Assembly (NCBI RefSeq): GCF_041027365.1
Contig: NZ_JBFTEH010000001.1
Coordinates: 248,001-312,000, forward strand
Source: VKMB-3413 sp041027365
Lineage (GTDB): Bacteria; Pseudomonadota; Alphaproteobacteria; Rhizobiales; Rhizobiaceae
DNA length: 64,000 nucleotides
Direction of reading: 5' to 3'
Each line of letters starts with the position of its first letter. Position 1 is the stretch's first letter. Of the stretch, positions 51,142 to 60,847 are shown piece by piece. The translations under genes were made by a program, and so were the position numbers. The notes below the pieces were generated by a model. It did no database searches. It was given only the letters and a program-made list of their open reading frames with translations, and was not told the origin of the DNA.

Positions 51142-51777
51142 TCAGACGGCGGCGAGCGCTGCGGCCGCGCTGTCGTGCACATCGGCCGGATAGCCCGCCG
51201 CAAGCGTCGCGATCGTGGCGGATGGGGTCAGCACTGTGACCATACCGCCAAGAATCGGCTTCGCCACGTCATAGCCTGTCATGCGCCAGCGCAGCAGCTG
51301 GCCTTGCCGGACGAGGTGCGGCGTGCCGTCCGAAAGGACGAACGTCCCGTCCGGGAGGCTCTCCGCCGCGGCCTCGTAGCGGATCTGCCGCCGCGTGCGG
51401 CTGTCCACCCGGCAGGCATGCAGGCGGTCGTCGATCGCCTTGGCCGAGGCCGCGACGGCCTCGCCGTGAGCCGCGGCGAAGGCTGCCTTGAAGGCGAGGT
51501 ACTCGGCGCGGCGGCATTCGGCGCAGGGGCGATGGCCGGCGGCGAGCGCGACGGCTTCGTCGAGGAAGAACAATTCCGTCCACCGCCCGGGCGTCATCAC
51601 CACGCGGTGCCGGTTCTTGAATTCGAGGCGGCAGGCGATCCAGGCCTTGTGTCGCCAGCGGCTGTCGCCGAGGGTCCGGTCGACCCGGTGCAGGACGCCG
51701 CGATTGCCGGTCAGCGTGCCGCGGGCCGGGTCCGCGACGATGTCGCCCTCTGGTGTGACGCGATTCTGCAGCGGCAT
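51142..51777 (-). CDS. Conserved hypothetical protein with CxxC motif
   Basis: 211 residues from ATG 51777 (MPLQNRVTPEGDIV), preceded by GGGAGGATG. I know proteins of this kind from rhizobial genomes but no function. Seen: RGTLTGNRGVLH near residue 18, GHRPCAECRRAEYLAFKAAF with a CxxC pair, and a C-terminal half with SDGTPHLVRQGQLLRWR. No signal peptide or membrane helix. Divergent from ureE, sharing a 119-base upstream region. Confidence 0.7.
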   Translation of the reverse strand: MPLQNRVTPEGDIVADPARGTLTGNRGVLHRVDRTLGDSRWRHKAWIACRLEFKNRHRVVMTPGRWTELFFLDEAVALAAGHRPCAECRRAEYLAFKAAFAAAHGEAVAASAKAIDDRLHACRVDSRTRRQIRYEAAAESLPDGTFVLSDGTPHLVRQGQLLRWRMTGYDVAKPILGGMVTVLTPSATIATLAAGYPADVHDSAAAALAAV

Positions 51778-51896
51778 GGCATCCTCCCTCGGCCGGTCCA
51801 GCGCTGTCGCCCGTCTTTGCGCCTTCGGCACCGCGGCAGGACTGGCGAGCGGGCCGTCGCCGCCGTATCTTGTCCGCGCAGCCACGGCACGGAGTG

Positions 51897-52358
51897 ATGA
51901 AGATGATCGTCGGCAATTCGGTCAAGCGCCGGGGCGAATGGGCCGATGCGGCCGATACGATCACCCTGGAGGAATCCGCCCGCCATCGCCGGCGCATGGC
52001 GATGGTGACGGACGGCGGCATCGCCTTCCTCCTCGATCTTCCCGAGGCGACGCTCCTGCGCGACGGCGACGCGATCCTCCTCGACGACGGCCAGATCGTC
52101 GAGGTGAAGGCCAAGCCGGAGCCGCTCTACGAGGTGCGGGGGCAGGACGCCGCCCATCTGGTCGCGCTCGCCTGGCAGATCGGCAACCGGCACCTCTCGG
52201 CGCAGGTCTTCGGCGACCGCCTGCTGATCCGCCGCGACCCGGTGATCCGCGACATGCTCCAGGGGCTCGGCGCGGCCGTCGCGGAGGTGGAGGCGGCGTT
52301 CGACCCGGAGGGCGGCGCCTATGGCAGCCATCTGCACGGCGCGGGCGACAACCATTGA
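51897..52358 (+). CDS. ureE: UreE, urease accessory protein (nickel carrier)
   Basis: Delivers nickel to the urease activation complex. 153 residues from ATG 51897; an ATG at 51903 is equally placed behind GGAG. Family features: TLEESARHRRRMAMVTDGG, LLRDGDAILLDDGQIVEVKA in the N-terminal domain and YEVRGQDAAHLVALAWQIGN, LGAAVAEVEAAFDPEGGAYG at the end. The C-terminus has only three histidines (HLHGAGDNH), so it lacks a long His tail. ureF overlaps its stop. No urease subunit genes are nearby. Confidence 0.93.
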   Translation: MKMIVGNSVKRRGEWADAADTITLEESARHRRRMAMVTDGGIAFLLDLPEATLLRDGDAILLDDGQIVEVKAKPEPLYEVRGQDAAHLVALAWQIGNRHLSAQVFGDRLLIRRDPVIRDMLQGLGAAVAEVEAAFDPEGGAYGSHLHGAGDNH

Positions 52359-53175
52359 ACCTTGCCTCGGCGAACGGGTCGCCGGCATCGCCGGAAGAGC
52401 CGTCTGCGGCCGCGAGCCGGACGGCCGGCCCGCATCTTCCCGCGCTGCTGACGCTGTTCTCGTCAGCCTTCCCGATCGGCGGCTTCGCCTATTCGCACGG
52501 GCTCGAGGCGGCGGTTCGGGAGGGCACGCTTCGCGACGCGACGGGTGTCGAAGCCTGGGCGCGTCTGCTGCTCTCGGCCGGGAGCGGCTGGAACGATCTC
52601 GTGCTGCTGGCAGGAGCCTGGCGGGCGACGAAGGCGGACGATACCGACCGGCTCGGCGCGGCGGCGGAACTGGCGACGGCTCTCTGCGGCAGCGCCGAGC
52701 GGCGGATGGAGACGCTGGCGCTCGGCGCGGCGTTTACGGAGGCGTCGCAGCCCTGGCTCGATCGTGCCGCTCGCGGGGCCGATCACGCGAGGGCCGCTGC
52801 GTCAGCCGCTGACGAGGGGAGCGTTGCCGAAGCGGCGAGCCCAGCAGGCAGATCCGGTCCGCCTGGATCACTTGCGCCGCCGATGCCTTATCCCGTCGCG
52901 GCCGCCGGGCTCGCGGCACACGCGGGCCTGCCGCTCGGCGAGACCCTGACCGCCTATGCCCACGTCTTCGCCGCCTCGCTGGTGTCGGCCGCCGTGCGGC
53001 TCGTGCCGCTCGCCCAGAGCGAGGCCGTCGGGGTGCTTCACCGTCTCGAGCCGGACATCCGCCGGGCGGCCGAGCGCTCGCTCGTCTCGACGCTGGACGA
53101 TCTCGGCTCGGCGGCGCTAGGCTCGGAGATCGCCGCCATGCGGCATGAATCGCTGCAAACGAGGCTCTTCCGCTC

Positions 53176-53179
<4 letters not shown>
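52355..53179 (+). CDS. ureF: UreF, urease accessory protein
   Basis: Part of the UreD-UreF-UreG complex that activates urease. TTG start at 52355 overlapping the ureE stop (TTGA); 274 residues, longer than the usual 225-240. Family core: LLTLFSSAFPIGGFAYSHGL near residue 30, and RRMETLALGAAFTEA; the C-terminus has LVSTLDDLGSAALGSEIAAM. A Ser/Gly/Pro-rich insertion at about 148-170 explains the extra length. Overlaps ureG by 4 bases. Confidence 0.92.
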
Positions 53180-53804
<625 letters not shown>

Positions 53805-53808
<4 letters not shown>

Positions 53809-55142
53809 GCCGGCTGTTCCTGAAGAACCCGCTGGCGATCCTTTCCTCCGGCGCCGAAGGCGGCCTCGTCGTCGAGGACGGCAGGATTGCGGAACTGGTG
53901 CCGGCCGGGGCTGCGCCGTTGCAGCCGGTGGACGAGACGGTGGACGTCTCGGCGCATGTCGTGCTGCCCGGCCTCGTCAACACGCACCACCATTTCTACC
54001 AGACGCTGACCAGAGCCCATCCGCAGGCGATCGACCGCGAGCTCTTCCCCTGGCTGAAGGCACTCTACCCGATCTGGTCCCGGCTCGAGCCGGAGAGCTT
54101 CCGCCTCGCCACGCGTCTCGCCTTGACGGAACTCCTGATGTCCGGCTGCACGACGGCCGCCGACCATCACTATCTCTTCCCCGGCGGGCTGGACGACGCC
54201 ATCGACATCCAGGTGGAGGAGGCGGCGAAACTCGGCATCCGCGTGACGCTGACCCGCGGCTCGATGGACCTGTCGGAGAAGGACGGCGGCCTGCCGCCGG
54301 ACAGCGTCGTGCAGGACGCCGACACCATCCTTGCCGATAGCGAGCGCCTCATCGCGCGCTATCACGACCGTTCGGAAGGCGCGATGACCCGGATCGCGCT
54401 CGCGCCCTGCTCGCCCTTCTCCGTCACCAAACGACTGATGATCGAATCGGCGGCGCTTGCGGAACAGCACGACTGCCGGCTGCACACCCATCTCGGCGAG
54501 ACCGAGGACGAGAACCGCTTCTGCGAGGAGGTCTTCGGCTGCCGGCCGGTGGACTATCTGGAGGAGGTCGGCTGGCTCGGCCCACGCACCTGGCTTGCCC
54601 ACGGCATCCACTTCACCACCGAGGAATGCCGGCGGCTCGGCGCGCACAAGGTCGGCGTCTGCCATTGCCCGGCGTCGAACGCCGTTCTCGCTTCCGGCTT
54701 CTGCCCGGTGAACGACCTGAAGGCGGCCGGCTCGCCGGTCGGGCTCGGCGTCGACGGCTCGGCCTCGAACGACGCCTCCAACATGATCGAGGCGGTGCGC
54801 CACGCGCTGATGGTCGGCCGGCTGAACTACCGCTCGGCCGAGGCGGTCACCGCGCGCGACGCGATCCAGATGGCGACCGAGGGCTCGGCCGCCTGTCTGG
54901 GGCGCACCGACATCGGGACGATCGCCGTCGGCATGCAGGCGGACCTTGCGCTCTTCAACCTGGATGAGCTGCGCTTTTCCGGCGCGCACGATCCGGTCGC
55001 GGCGCTCGTCCTCTGCGGCGCGACGCGGGCGGACAGGGTCATGGTGAAGGGCGAATGGCGCGTCGTCGACGGCATGCCCGTCGGCCTCGATGTCGCGCGG
55101 CTGCGCGCCGAGCACGGGGCGGCGGCGCGGCGCTTCGCGTGA
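53805..55142 (+). CDS. Amidohydrolase, 8-oxoguanine deaminase-like
   Basis: Zinc amidohydrolase of the AtzA/TrzN/guanine-deaminase branch; best guess is 8-oxoguanine deaminase, which makes urate from 8-oxoguanine. GTG start at 53805 overlapping ureG; 445 residues. Metal ligands: NTHHHF (about residue 62), HTHLGETEDE (about 228), AHGIH (about 266) and GVDGSASNDA (about 312). The joint transcription with urease helpers suggests purine or ureide nitrogen breakdown. Substrate cannot be fixed from sequence; triazine or other purine deaminases remain possible. Confidence 0.75.
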
Positions 55143-55230
55143 GCGGGCCCCCCGCCGGACCTCTGGCGCGGGCGATCTGGCTTGGCCGGAGGCGCCGGCC
55201 AGGAGCGGGGGCCCGGCCCCTCCGTCGCTC

Positions 55231-56112
55231 TCAGCCGAAGAATTTCAGCAGCGCCTTGAGCGTCTCCTCCGGCGCCTCCTCAACGATGAAGTGTCCGGCG
55301 TCGATCGCGTGGCCCTCGACATGATCGCACCAGCTCTGCCAGACCGCGAGCGGCTGGACGCCCTTGCCGGGAAGGCCGTTCGCACCCCAGAGCGCCAGCG
55401 TCGGCGCCTTGATCTTGCGGCCCGCCGCGCGATCGTCGCGGTCGAGGCGCCAGTCGATCGTCGAGCCGGCGCGGTAGTCGTTGCAGGCCGCCTCGACATA
55501 GGCGGGCCGCGAGAAGCTCTGCCGGTACTCGGCGAGCGCCTCCGGAGCGAAGGCGGCGAGCGATTTCGCCTTGGTCCAGCTGGCGATGGTGTGGTCGAGA
55601 TAGAAGACCGAGTCGGCGGCGATCAGCCGCTCGGGCATCGGGTGCGGCTGCGCCAGGAACGCCCAGTGATAGGTCGTTAGCGCCTCCTTCGCGCCCATGT
55701 GCTCCCAGACGTCCGAGACCGGCACGATGTCGAGCACCGCAAGTTTCGCCACCCGCTCGGGGAGGTCGAGCGCCATCCGGTAGCCGACCCGCCCGCCGCG
55801 GTCGTGGCCGGCGATCATGAAACGGTCGTGGCCGAGTTCGTTCATCACGGCCGCCATGTCGCGGCCCATCTGGCGCTTCGAATAGGCGTCGTTGCCGGCA
55901 TCGTTCGACGGCGCCGAGGAGCGGCCGTATCCGCGAAGGTCCGGCACGATCAGGGTAAAGCGTCCCGCGAGGCGCGGCGCGATCTGCGCCCACATCGCGC
56001 CGGTCTGCGGATAGCCATGCAGCGCCAGGAGCGGCGGCCCGTCGCCGCCGATCCGGCAGAAGATGTCGGCGCCGTCGCCGGCAACCGTCCTCTCGTCGAA
56101 GCCTTCGAACAT
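55231..56112 (-). CDS. Alpha/beta hydrolase of the fluoroacetate/haloacetate dehalogenase family
   Basis: 293 residues from ATG 56112, with GGAGGAAAGCGAG upstream. Nucleophile elbow GHDRGGRVGYRMALD with Asp104 instead of Ser, as in haloacetate dehalogenases. Compared from memory with Rhodopseudomonas RPA1163, every catalytic residue appears at a constant offset of six: Asp104, Arg105, Arg108, Asp128, His149, Trp150, Tyr213, His274. These form the nucleophile, carboxylate clamp, halide pocket and base. HGYPQTGAMW holds the oxyanion region. Natural substrate uncertain. Confidence 0.82.
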   Translation of the reverse strand: MFEGFDERTVAGDGADIFCRIGGDGPPLLALHGYPQTGAMWAQIAPRLAGRFTLIVPDLRGYGRSSAPSNDAGNDAYSKRQMGRDMAAVMNELGHDRFMIAGHDRGGRVGYRMALDLPERVAKLAVLDIVPVSDVWEHMGAKEALTTYHWAFLAQPHPMPERLIAADSVFYLDHTIASWTKAKSLAAFAPEALAEYRQSFSRPAYVEAACNDYRAGSTIDWRLDRDDRAAGRKIKAPTLALWGANGLPGKGVQPLAVWQSWCDHVEGHAIDAGHFIVEEAPEETLKALLKFFG

Positions 56113-56240
56113 CTCTCGCTTTCCTCCGCGTGCCCTGGCCGGAGAACTTCGGCTGGGGACGCGGTTCGGCAAGGGTTGCGGGGCGCACCCGCGCTCCTTA
56201 AGCCGGATGCGAACACCCCGCCTGCCGAAAGCCCCGTCTC

Positions 56241-57044
56241 ATGCCCTTCTCCATCGCCACCTGGAACATCAACTCCGTGCGGCTGCGCATCGGGCTCGTC
56301 GAGCGGTTCCTCGAGGAGGAGGCGCCGGACGTCCTCTGCCTGCAGGAGACCAAGTGCACGAACGACCAGTTCCCGGAGAAGGCGTTCCGTGCGCTCGGCT
56401 ACGAGCACATCGCGCTGCACGGGCAGAAGGGCTATCACGGCGTCGCCACCGTCTCGAAGCGCCCGTTCGAGGATATCGTTCGGCAGGATTTCTGCGCCGT
56501 CGGCGACGCGCGGCATCTGTCGACGCGGATCCGGGTCGGCGAGAGGCGCATCCGCATCCACAATCTCTACGTCCCGGCCGGCGGCGACGAGCCGGACCCG
56601 GAGATCAACCCGAAGTTCCGCCACAAGCTGGACTTCGTCGAGGAACTTCGCCGGGTGAGCGCGGAGGCCGAGCCCGGCGTCTCGGCGCTGCTACTCGGTG
56701 ACCTCAACATCGCGCCCTATGAGACCGACGTCTGGTCGCACAAGCAGCTCCTGAAGATCGTCTCGCACACGCCGGTCGAGACGGAGGGCCTGCTGCGGGC
56801 GCAGGCCGACGGCAGCTGGGTCGATCTCATGCGGCACCACATTCCGATGGAGGAGGTGGTGTTCACCTGGTGGAGCTACCGGGCCAAGGACTGGGCGGCC
56901 TCCAACCGCGGCCGGCGGCTCGATCACATCTGGGGCTCGGCCGACCTCGCGCCGCATCTCTCCGGCATCGACATCCGCGCCGAGGCGCGCAGCTGGGAAA
57001 AGCCGTCGGACCACGTGCCGGTCATCGCGCGCTTCGGCTTCTGA
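56241..57044 (+). CDS. xthA: Exodeoxyribonuclease III (AP endonuclease)
   Basis: Base-excision repair enzyme. 267 residues, normal length. Motifs: TWNINSVRLR, LCLQETK (metal Glu), GYHGVATVSK, LYVPAG, GDLNIAPYETDVW and the catalytic end WEKPSDHVPV with Asp-His. Preceded by 128 bases shared with the divergent hydrolase. No nearby partner genes. Confidence 0.96.
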   Translation: MPFSIATWNINSVRLRIGLVERFLEEEAPDVLCLQETKCTNDQFPEKAFRALGYEHIALHGQKGYHGVATVSKRPFEDIVRQDFCAVGDARHLSTRIRVGERRIRIHNLYVPAGGDEPDPEINPKFRHKLDFVEELRRVSAEAEPGVSALLLGDLNIAPYETDVWSHKQLLKIVSHTPVETEGLLRAQADGSWVDLMRHHIPMEEVVFTWWSYRAKDWAASNRGRRLDHIWGSADLAPHLSGIDIRAEARSWEKPSDHVPVIARFGF

Positions 57045-57179
57045 GGCGGCCGCCCCCCAGGCGCCTCGGTGGCGTAGGCGCATCGTTCGGCGCCTGTCGC
57101 GGCGAGCCCGCGGGAGGCACGCCGCATTCCCGATGAACAGACCTGCCGGGTCAGCCCGAACGCCCGTCCGACCTCTGCG

Positions 57180-57635
57180 TCAGCCCGTGAATCGGCCTTC
57201 CATTGCGATGATCTCGGCCATCAGCGTCTCCAGCTGATCGCGCAGGCGCGTATGCAGCCTGGCGGCGAATTCCGGATATTCCTCCAGCATGCGCCGGAAC
57301 AGCGGGCGCGTGATCCGGATCAGATCGCAGTCGGTCTCGGTCTTGGCGCTCGCCGGCCGCTTGGTCTCGGTGATCAGCGCCAGTTCGCCGAGCAGTGCCC
57401 CCGGCCCGTAGGAGCCGACCACCGTCTCCGCCTCGCCGCGGCCGCGCACCAGCGCCACCTGGCCGGACGCGATGACGAAGCCGGCGTCGGCGCGGGCGTT
57501 CTCGCGGAACACGAACTCGCCGGCGCGCAGGCGGCGGTGCTCCGCGCCGAAGGCGAGCAGACGCAGCTGATCGGTTTCGAGATCGTCGAACAGCGGGACC
57601 GTGCGCAGGATGGCGATGTCGCTCTCAAGGCTCAT
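57180..57635 (-). CDS. Stand-alone cyclic nucleotide-binding domain protein
   Basis: 151 residues comprising only a Crp-type cNMP-binding barrel (about 10-125) and a helix; the DNA-binding domain of Crp/Fnr regulators is absent. The phosphate-binding cassette is recognisable in GPGALLGELALI with T-E-T-K-R-P-A-S following (consensus GE-L...R-A). Function unknown; in other bacteria such proteins occur with signalling or transport partners. It lies 228 bases downstream, in transcription terms, of the response regulator... encoded on the opposite side of the gap and in the same direction. Confidence 0.85.
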   Translation of the reverse strand: MSLESDIAILRTVPLFDDLETDQLRLLAFGAEHRRLRAGEFVFRENARADAGFVIASGQVALVRGRGEAETVVGSYGPGALLGELALITETKRPASAKTETDCDLIRITRPLFRRMLEEYPEFAARLHTRLRDQLETLMAEIIAMEGRFTG

Positions 57636-57863
57636 CTTGTCAGCGCACCGCTCCCCGTTTCCCTCTGCGACCCTCGTGCCGTCTGGTCGCGGCCGTCAGA
57701 CGTGTGGTGTCGCATCCCCGGGGACGACACCGGCTCTTCGAAGGCCGGCGAAGAGCGTCGTCACACCCTCGTTACAGTGAACGGGATTGGTAGACAAACC
57801 GTAAAGGCCGCCGCAGGCCGGCCGGCGACATGGGCTTTTGCTGCAGGGAAGCCGCCCGCCAGG

Positions 57864-58547
57864 TTAAGGGACGAGCTTGTACCCGCCGGACTCGGTCACC
57901 AGGATCCGGGCGTTCGACGGGTCCAGCTCGATCTTCTGGCGCAGCCGGTAGACGTGGGTTTCGAGCGTGTGGGTGGTGACGCCGGAATTGTAGCCCCACA
58001 CCTCTTCCAGCAGCACGTCGCGGGTGATCACCCGGCGGTCGGCCCTATAGAGATAGCGGATGATCGCCGTCTCCTTCTCGGTCAGCCTGATCTTGCCGCC
58101 CTTGTCGTCGATCAGCACCTTCTGGCTCGGCTTGAAGACGTAGGGGCCGACCTGGAAGGTGGCGTCCTCGCTCTGCTCGTGCTGGCGCAGTTGCGCCCGG
58201 ATGCGCGCGAGGAGGACCGCGAAGCGGAACGGCTTGGTGACGTAGTCGTTGGCACCGGCCTCGAGCCCCAGAATGGTGTCGGAATCGGTGTCCTGCGCCG
58301 TCAGGATGATGATCGGTGCCTTGAAGCCGCCTTTGCGCAGCACCTTCACCGCCTCGCGGCCGTCCATGTCCGGCAGGCCGACATCCATCACGACGAGATC
58401 GATCAGGCCAGCGCGTGCCGTCGCGATGCCTTTGGCCGCCGTCGCCTCCTGCAGGACGGAGAATTCCTCGTGAAGGGAGAGCTGCTCGGCCAGGGTCTGA
58501 CGCAGGTCGTCGTCGTCGTCGACGATGAGAATGCTTCTTGCGCTCAT
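57864..58547 (-). CDS. OmpR-family response regulator (CenR-like)
   Basis: 227 residues from ATG 58547 (MSARSILIVDD). Receiver domain (1-120) with acidic pocket D10-D14, phosphoacceptor Asp55 (VVMDVGLPDMDG), Thr in ILTAQD and Lys in VTKPFR; winged helix (about 130-227, IRLTEKETAIIRYLYRADRR; TTHTLETHVYRLRQKIELD). Very similar to a regulator conserved throughout Hyphomicrobiales, which I believe is CenR, a cell-envelope regulator; name from memory. No kinase gene is adjacent. Confidence 0.88.
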   Translation of the reverse strand: MSARSILIVDDDDDLRQTLAEQLSLHEEFSVLQEATAAKGIATARAGLIDLVVMDVGLPDMDGREAVKVLRKGGFKAPIIILTAQDTDSDTILGLEAGANDYVTKPFRFAVLLARIRAQLRQHEQSEDATFQVGPYVFKPSQKVLIDDKGGKIRLTEKETAIIRYLYRADRRVITRDVLLEEVWGYNSGVTTHTLETHVYRLRQKIELDPSNARILVTESGGYKLVP

Positions 58548-58659
58548 GCTTCGGTCGTTCGGTTCCGGCACTTGTGACCGGAGGTCGCTCCGGTTCGCTG
58601 CAATATTCCGTGATATCAGATAGGTCGTTTTCCAGGGATAACAGGGGGACCAAGGTCGG

Positions 58660-59193
58660 ATGCAGAGGAAAATCGGCCGGATCGTCGTCAGGCGGGCGCC
58701 GGGACGGGCGAGTCGCGGCATCCTCGCCGCAGGTCTGCTGCGCGTCCCCTGCGCCATCGGCCGTTCCGGAACCAGCATCGTCAAGCGCGAGGGCGATGGC
58801 GCGACCCCCGTCGCGTCGATGGCGGTCCTCTCCGCCTGGCACCGGCCCGGCCGGATGGTCCGGCCGCAGGCGCGCCTGCCGATCCGCCGGATCCGACAGG
58901 ATTTCGACGGGTGGTGCGACGCGCCGCAGCATGCGGCCTATAACCGCCACGTGCGGCTGCCCTTTCCCGCCAGCGCCGAAAGCCTGGCGCGCGCCGACCG
59001 GCTCTACGACTTCGTCGTGGTGCTGGACTGGAACATCCGCTCCCGGGCGAGGGGCAGGGGCAGCGCGATCTTCCTCCACATCGCCAAGGAGGATTATCCG
59101 CCGACGGCCGGGTGCGTCGCGGTGGCGCCGAAGGACATGCTGCGCCTTGCGCCGCTTCTCCGGCGCGGAAGCCGCGTCGTCGTCCTCCGATAG
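58660..59193 (+). CDS. L,D-transpeptidase catalytic-domain protein
   Basis: 177 residues; YkuD-like catalytic end with His140 and Cys152 in FLHIAKEDYPPTAGCVAV, the H-x(n)-GC pattern of L,D-transpeptidases. Also RRIRQDFDGWCDAPQHAAYN and a conserved-looking N-terminus (RIVVRRAPGRASRGILAAG). There is no Sec signal peptide, unlike classical periplasmic family members, so the location and reaction are uncertain. Divergent from the response regulator with 112 bases between them; its stop lies in a hairpin shared with the 37-residue gene. Confidence 0.82.
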   Translation: MQRKIGRIVVRRAPGRASRGILAAGLLRVPCAIGRSGTSIVKREGDGATPVASMAVLSAWHRPGRMVRPQARLPIRRIRQDFDGWCDAPQHAAYNRHVRLPFPASAESLARADRLYDFVVVLDWNIRSRARGRGSAIFLHIAKEDYPPTAGCVAVAPKDMLRLAPLLRRGSRVVVLR

Positions 59194-59212
59194 CGCCAGC
59201 CGCTACTGGCGC
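59193..59212. terminator. Shared hairpin at convergent gene ends
   Basis: GCGCCAG-CCGCTA-CTGGCGC: 7-pair stem covering the stop codons of both the L,D-transpeptidase gene (+) and the small membrane protein gene (-). No T-run. Confidence 0.4.
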
Positions 59213-59316
59213 AGGTATTTCACCAGCGCCGCCGCAGCCAGGATCAGGACGAGCAGGAGCACGAGGCCGAAGAGGCCCATGCCGCCCCCCATCCAGCCAA
59301 ATCCGTCATACATCAT
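59203..59316 (-). CDS. Small single-pass membrane protein (37 residues)
   Basis: Reads MMYDGFGWMGGGMGLFGLV, then a strongly hydrophobic Leu/Ala stretch and KYLRQ at the end: a Gly/Met/Phe-rich start, one membrane helix (about 14-31) and a basic tail. GGGGAGAGCGATC immediately before the ATG pair (59316 or 59313) is a very good ribosome site, supporting that it is real despite its size. Similar tiny proteins occur in alphaproteobacteria without known function. Convergent with the L,D-transpeptidase-like gene. Confidence 0.65.
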   Translation of the reverse strand: MMYDGFGWMGGGMGLFGLVLLLVLILAAAALVKYLRQ

Positions 59317-59498
59317 GATCGCTCTCCCCAGGTTCGTGCGGCGATCCTAGGAGGGCGAAGCGACATCGCCTTGATCGAGATCAGCAGGATCCGGCGGCTG
59401 CCGGCCTGCGCTGGCGGCGGCAGCTCGCATGCGGTTTCACCCTACCGTCGCCGGGGCGGCTCCTGTAAATCTCGCGCCGAAAGGGAGTGATTGCGTTC

Positions 59499-59984
59499 AT
59501 GGACCGGCTCGACAAGAAGATACTGCGGCTCCTGCAGGAGGACGCGACGCTCGCCGTCGCCGACGTCGCCAAGCGCGTGGGGCTGTCGACGACGCCCTGC
59601 TGGCGGCGCATCCAGAAGCTGGAGGAGGAGGGCGTCATCAAGCGGCGGGTGGCGATCCTCGACCCGCAGCGGGTGAACGCCCGCGTCACCGTCTTCGTCT
59701 CGATCCGCACCAACTCGCACTCCAGCGAGTGGCTGAAGCGCTTCTCGGAGGTGATCGGCGAGTTTCCGGAGGTGATCGAGTTCTACCGGATGAGCGGTGA
59801 CGTCGACTATCTCCTGCGCGTCGTCGTGCCGGACATCGCCGCCTACGACGCCTTCTACAAGAAGATGATCGCCAAGATCGAGATCCGCGACGTCTCCTCG
59901 TCCTTCGCCATGGAGCAGATCAAGTACACGACCGAGCTGCCGCTCGACTACATGGTGCTGGACAAGGAACCGCGGGGGGAGTGA
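59499..59984 (+). CDS. Lrp/AsnC family transcription regulator
   Basis: 161 residues from ATG 59499 with GGGAG 11 bases upstream (a GTG at 59487 is an alternative). N-terminal helix-turn-helix (about 1-60, VADVAKRVGLSTTPCWRRIQ) and C-terminal ligand-binding RAM domain (about 68-155, VTVFVSIRTN; YRMSGDVDYLLRVVVPD). Such regulators respond to amino acids. The next gene follows in the same direction after 41 bases and could be co-transcribed. Confidence 0.93.
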   Translation: MDRLDKKILRLLQEDATLAVADVAKRVGLSTTPCWRRIQKLEEEGVIKRRVAILDPQRVNARVTVFVSIRTNSHSSEWLKRFSEVIGEFPEVIEFYRMSGDVDYLLRVVVPDIAAYDAFYKKMIAKIEIRDVSSSFAMEQIKYTTELPLDYMVLDKEPRGE

Positions 59985-60025
59985 AGGCCGGCCGGTGATC
60001 GCCGGTCCGGCAAACGGACAGCGAC

Positions 60026-60778
60026 ATGAACGGACCGGACAACCGGATCGAGCCCTACGAGCCGCTCAATGTCCTCAAGCCGGTCGCCGACGACATCTTC
60101 ATCGTCGACGGTCCGGTGATCGACTTCTCCTATGCCGGGCTGAAGCTGCCCTTTCCGACCCGCATGACGGTCGTGCGGCTCGCCGACGGATCGCTCTGGC
60201 TGCACTCTCCGACGCATCCCGATCCGACTCTCGTCGAGACCATTCATGGCCTCGGCCCCGTCGCCCACATCGTGGCGCCGAATACACTGCACTACTGGTA
60301 CATCCAGGATTGGGCCGAGCTGTTCCCGCAGGCGCGGCTTCACTACGCGCCGGGGCTCGATCGCAAGGCGAAGCGGCCGCTTCCGGCCGGCCAGACCCTC
60401 GACCCCCGTTCGCCGCCCGACGGCTGGGACGGGGAGATCGACTTCGTCGTGGTGACGGGCGATCTCTTCGACGAGGTCGATTTCTTCCACCGCGCCAGCC
60501 GAACCCTGATCCTGACCGACCTGATCGAGAACTTCGAGCCGGAGCGAGTGAAGTCCTGGCTTTTTCGGCAGGCGGTGAAGCTTGCCGGTGCCGCCGATCC
60601 CGATGGCTCCGCGCCGATCGACATGCGGCTCACCTTCGCCCGCCACAAAGCGCTCGTTCGCGCAGCCGTCCGGCAGATGATCGCCTGGGACCCGGAGCGG
60701 GTGATCATCGCGCACGGGCGCTGGTACGGGACCAACGGTGCGAGCGAGCTGCGCCGCGCCTTCCGCTGGGTGCTCTGA
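60026..60778 (+). CDS. DUF4336 domain protein
   Basis: 250 residues with the outline of a metallo-beta-lactamase-like fold but without a clear HxHxDH metal motif: RMTVVRLADGSLWLHSPTHP, HIVAPNTLHYWYIQDWAELF, RTLILTDLIENFEP, and VIIAHGRWYG near the end. The family name DUF4336 is from memory. No signal peptide. Follows the Lrp regulator by 41 bases. Function unknown. Confidence 0.8.
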   Translation: MNGPDNRIEPYEPLNVLKPVADDIFIVDGPVIDFSYAGLKLPFPTRMTVVRLADGSLWLHSPTHPDPTLVETIHGLGPVAHIVAPNTLHYWYIQDWAELFPQARLHYAPGLDRKAKRPLPAGQTLDPRSPPDGWDGEIDFVVVTGDLFDEVDFFHRASRTLILTDLIENFEPERVKSWLFRQAVKLAGAADPDGSAPIDMRLTFARHKALVRAAVRQMIAWDPERVIIAHGRWYGTNGASELRRAFRWVL

Positions 60779-60847
60779 GGTCCTGTCCCTCGATATCCGG
60801 CCGTGGCTTCGAGGGCCGATGCCATGCAGATGACGCGGACGATCGGG

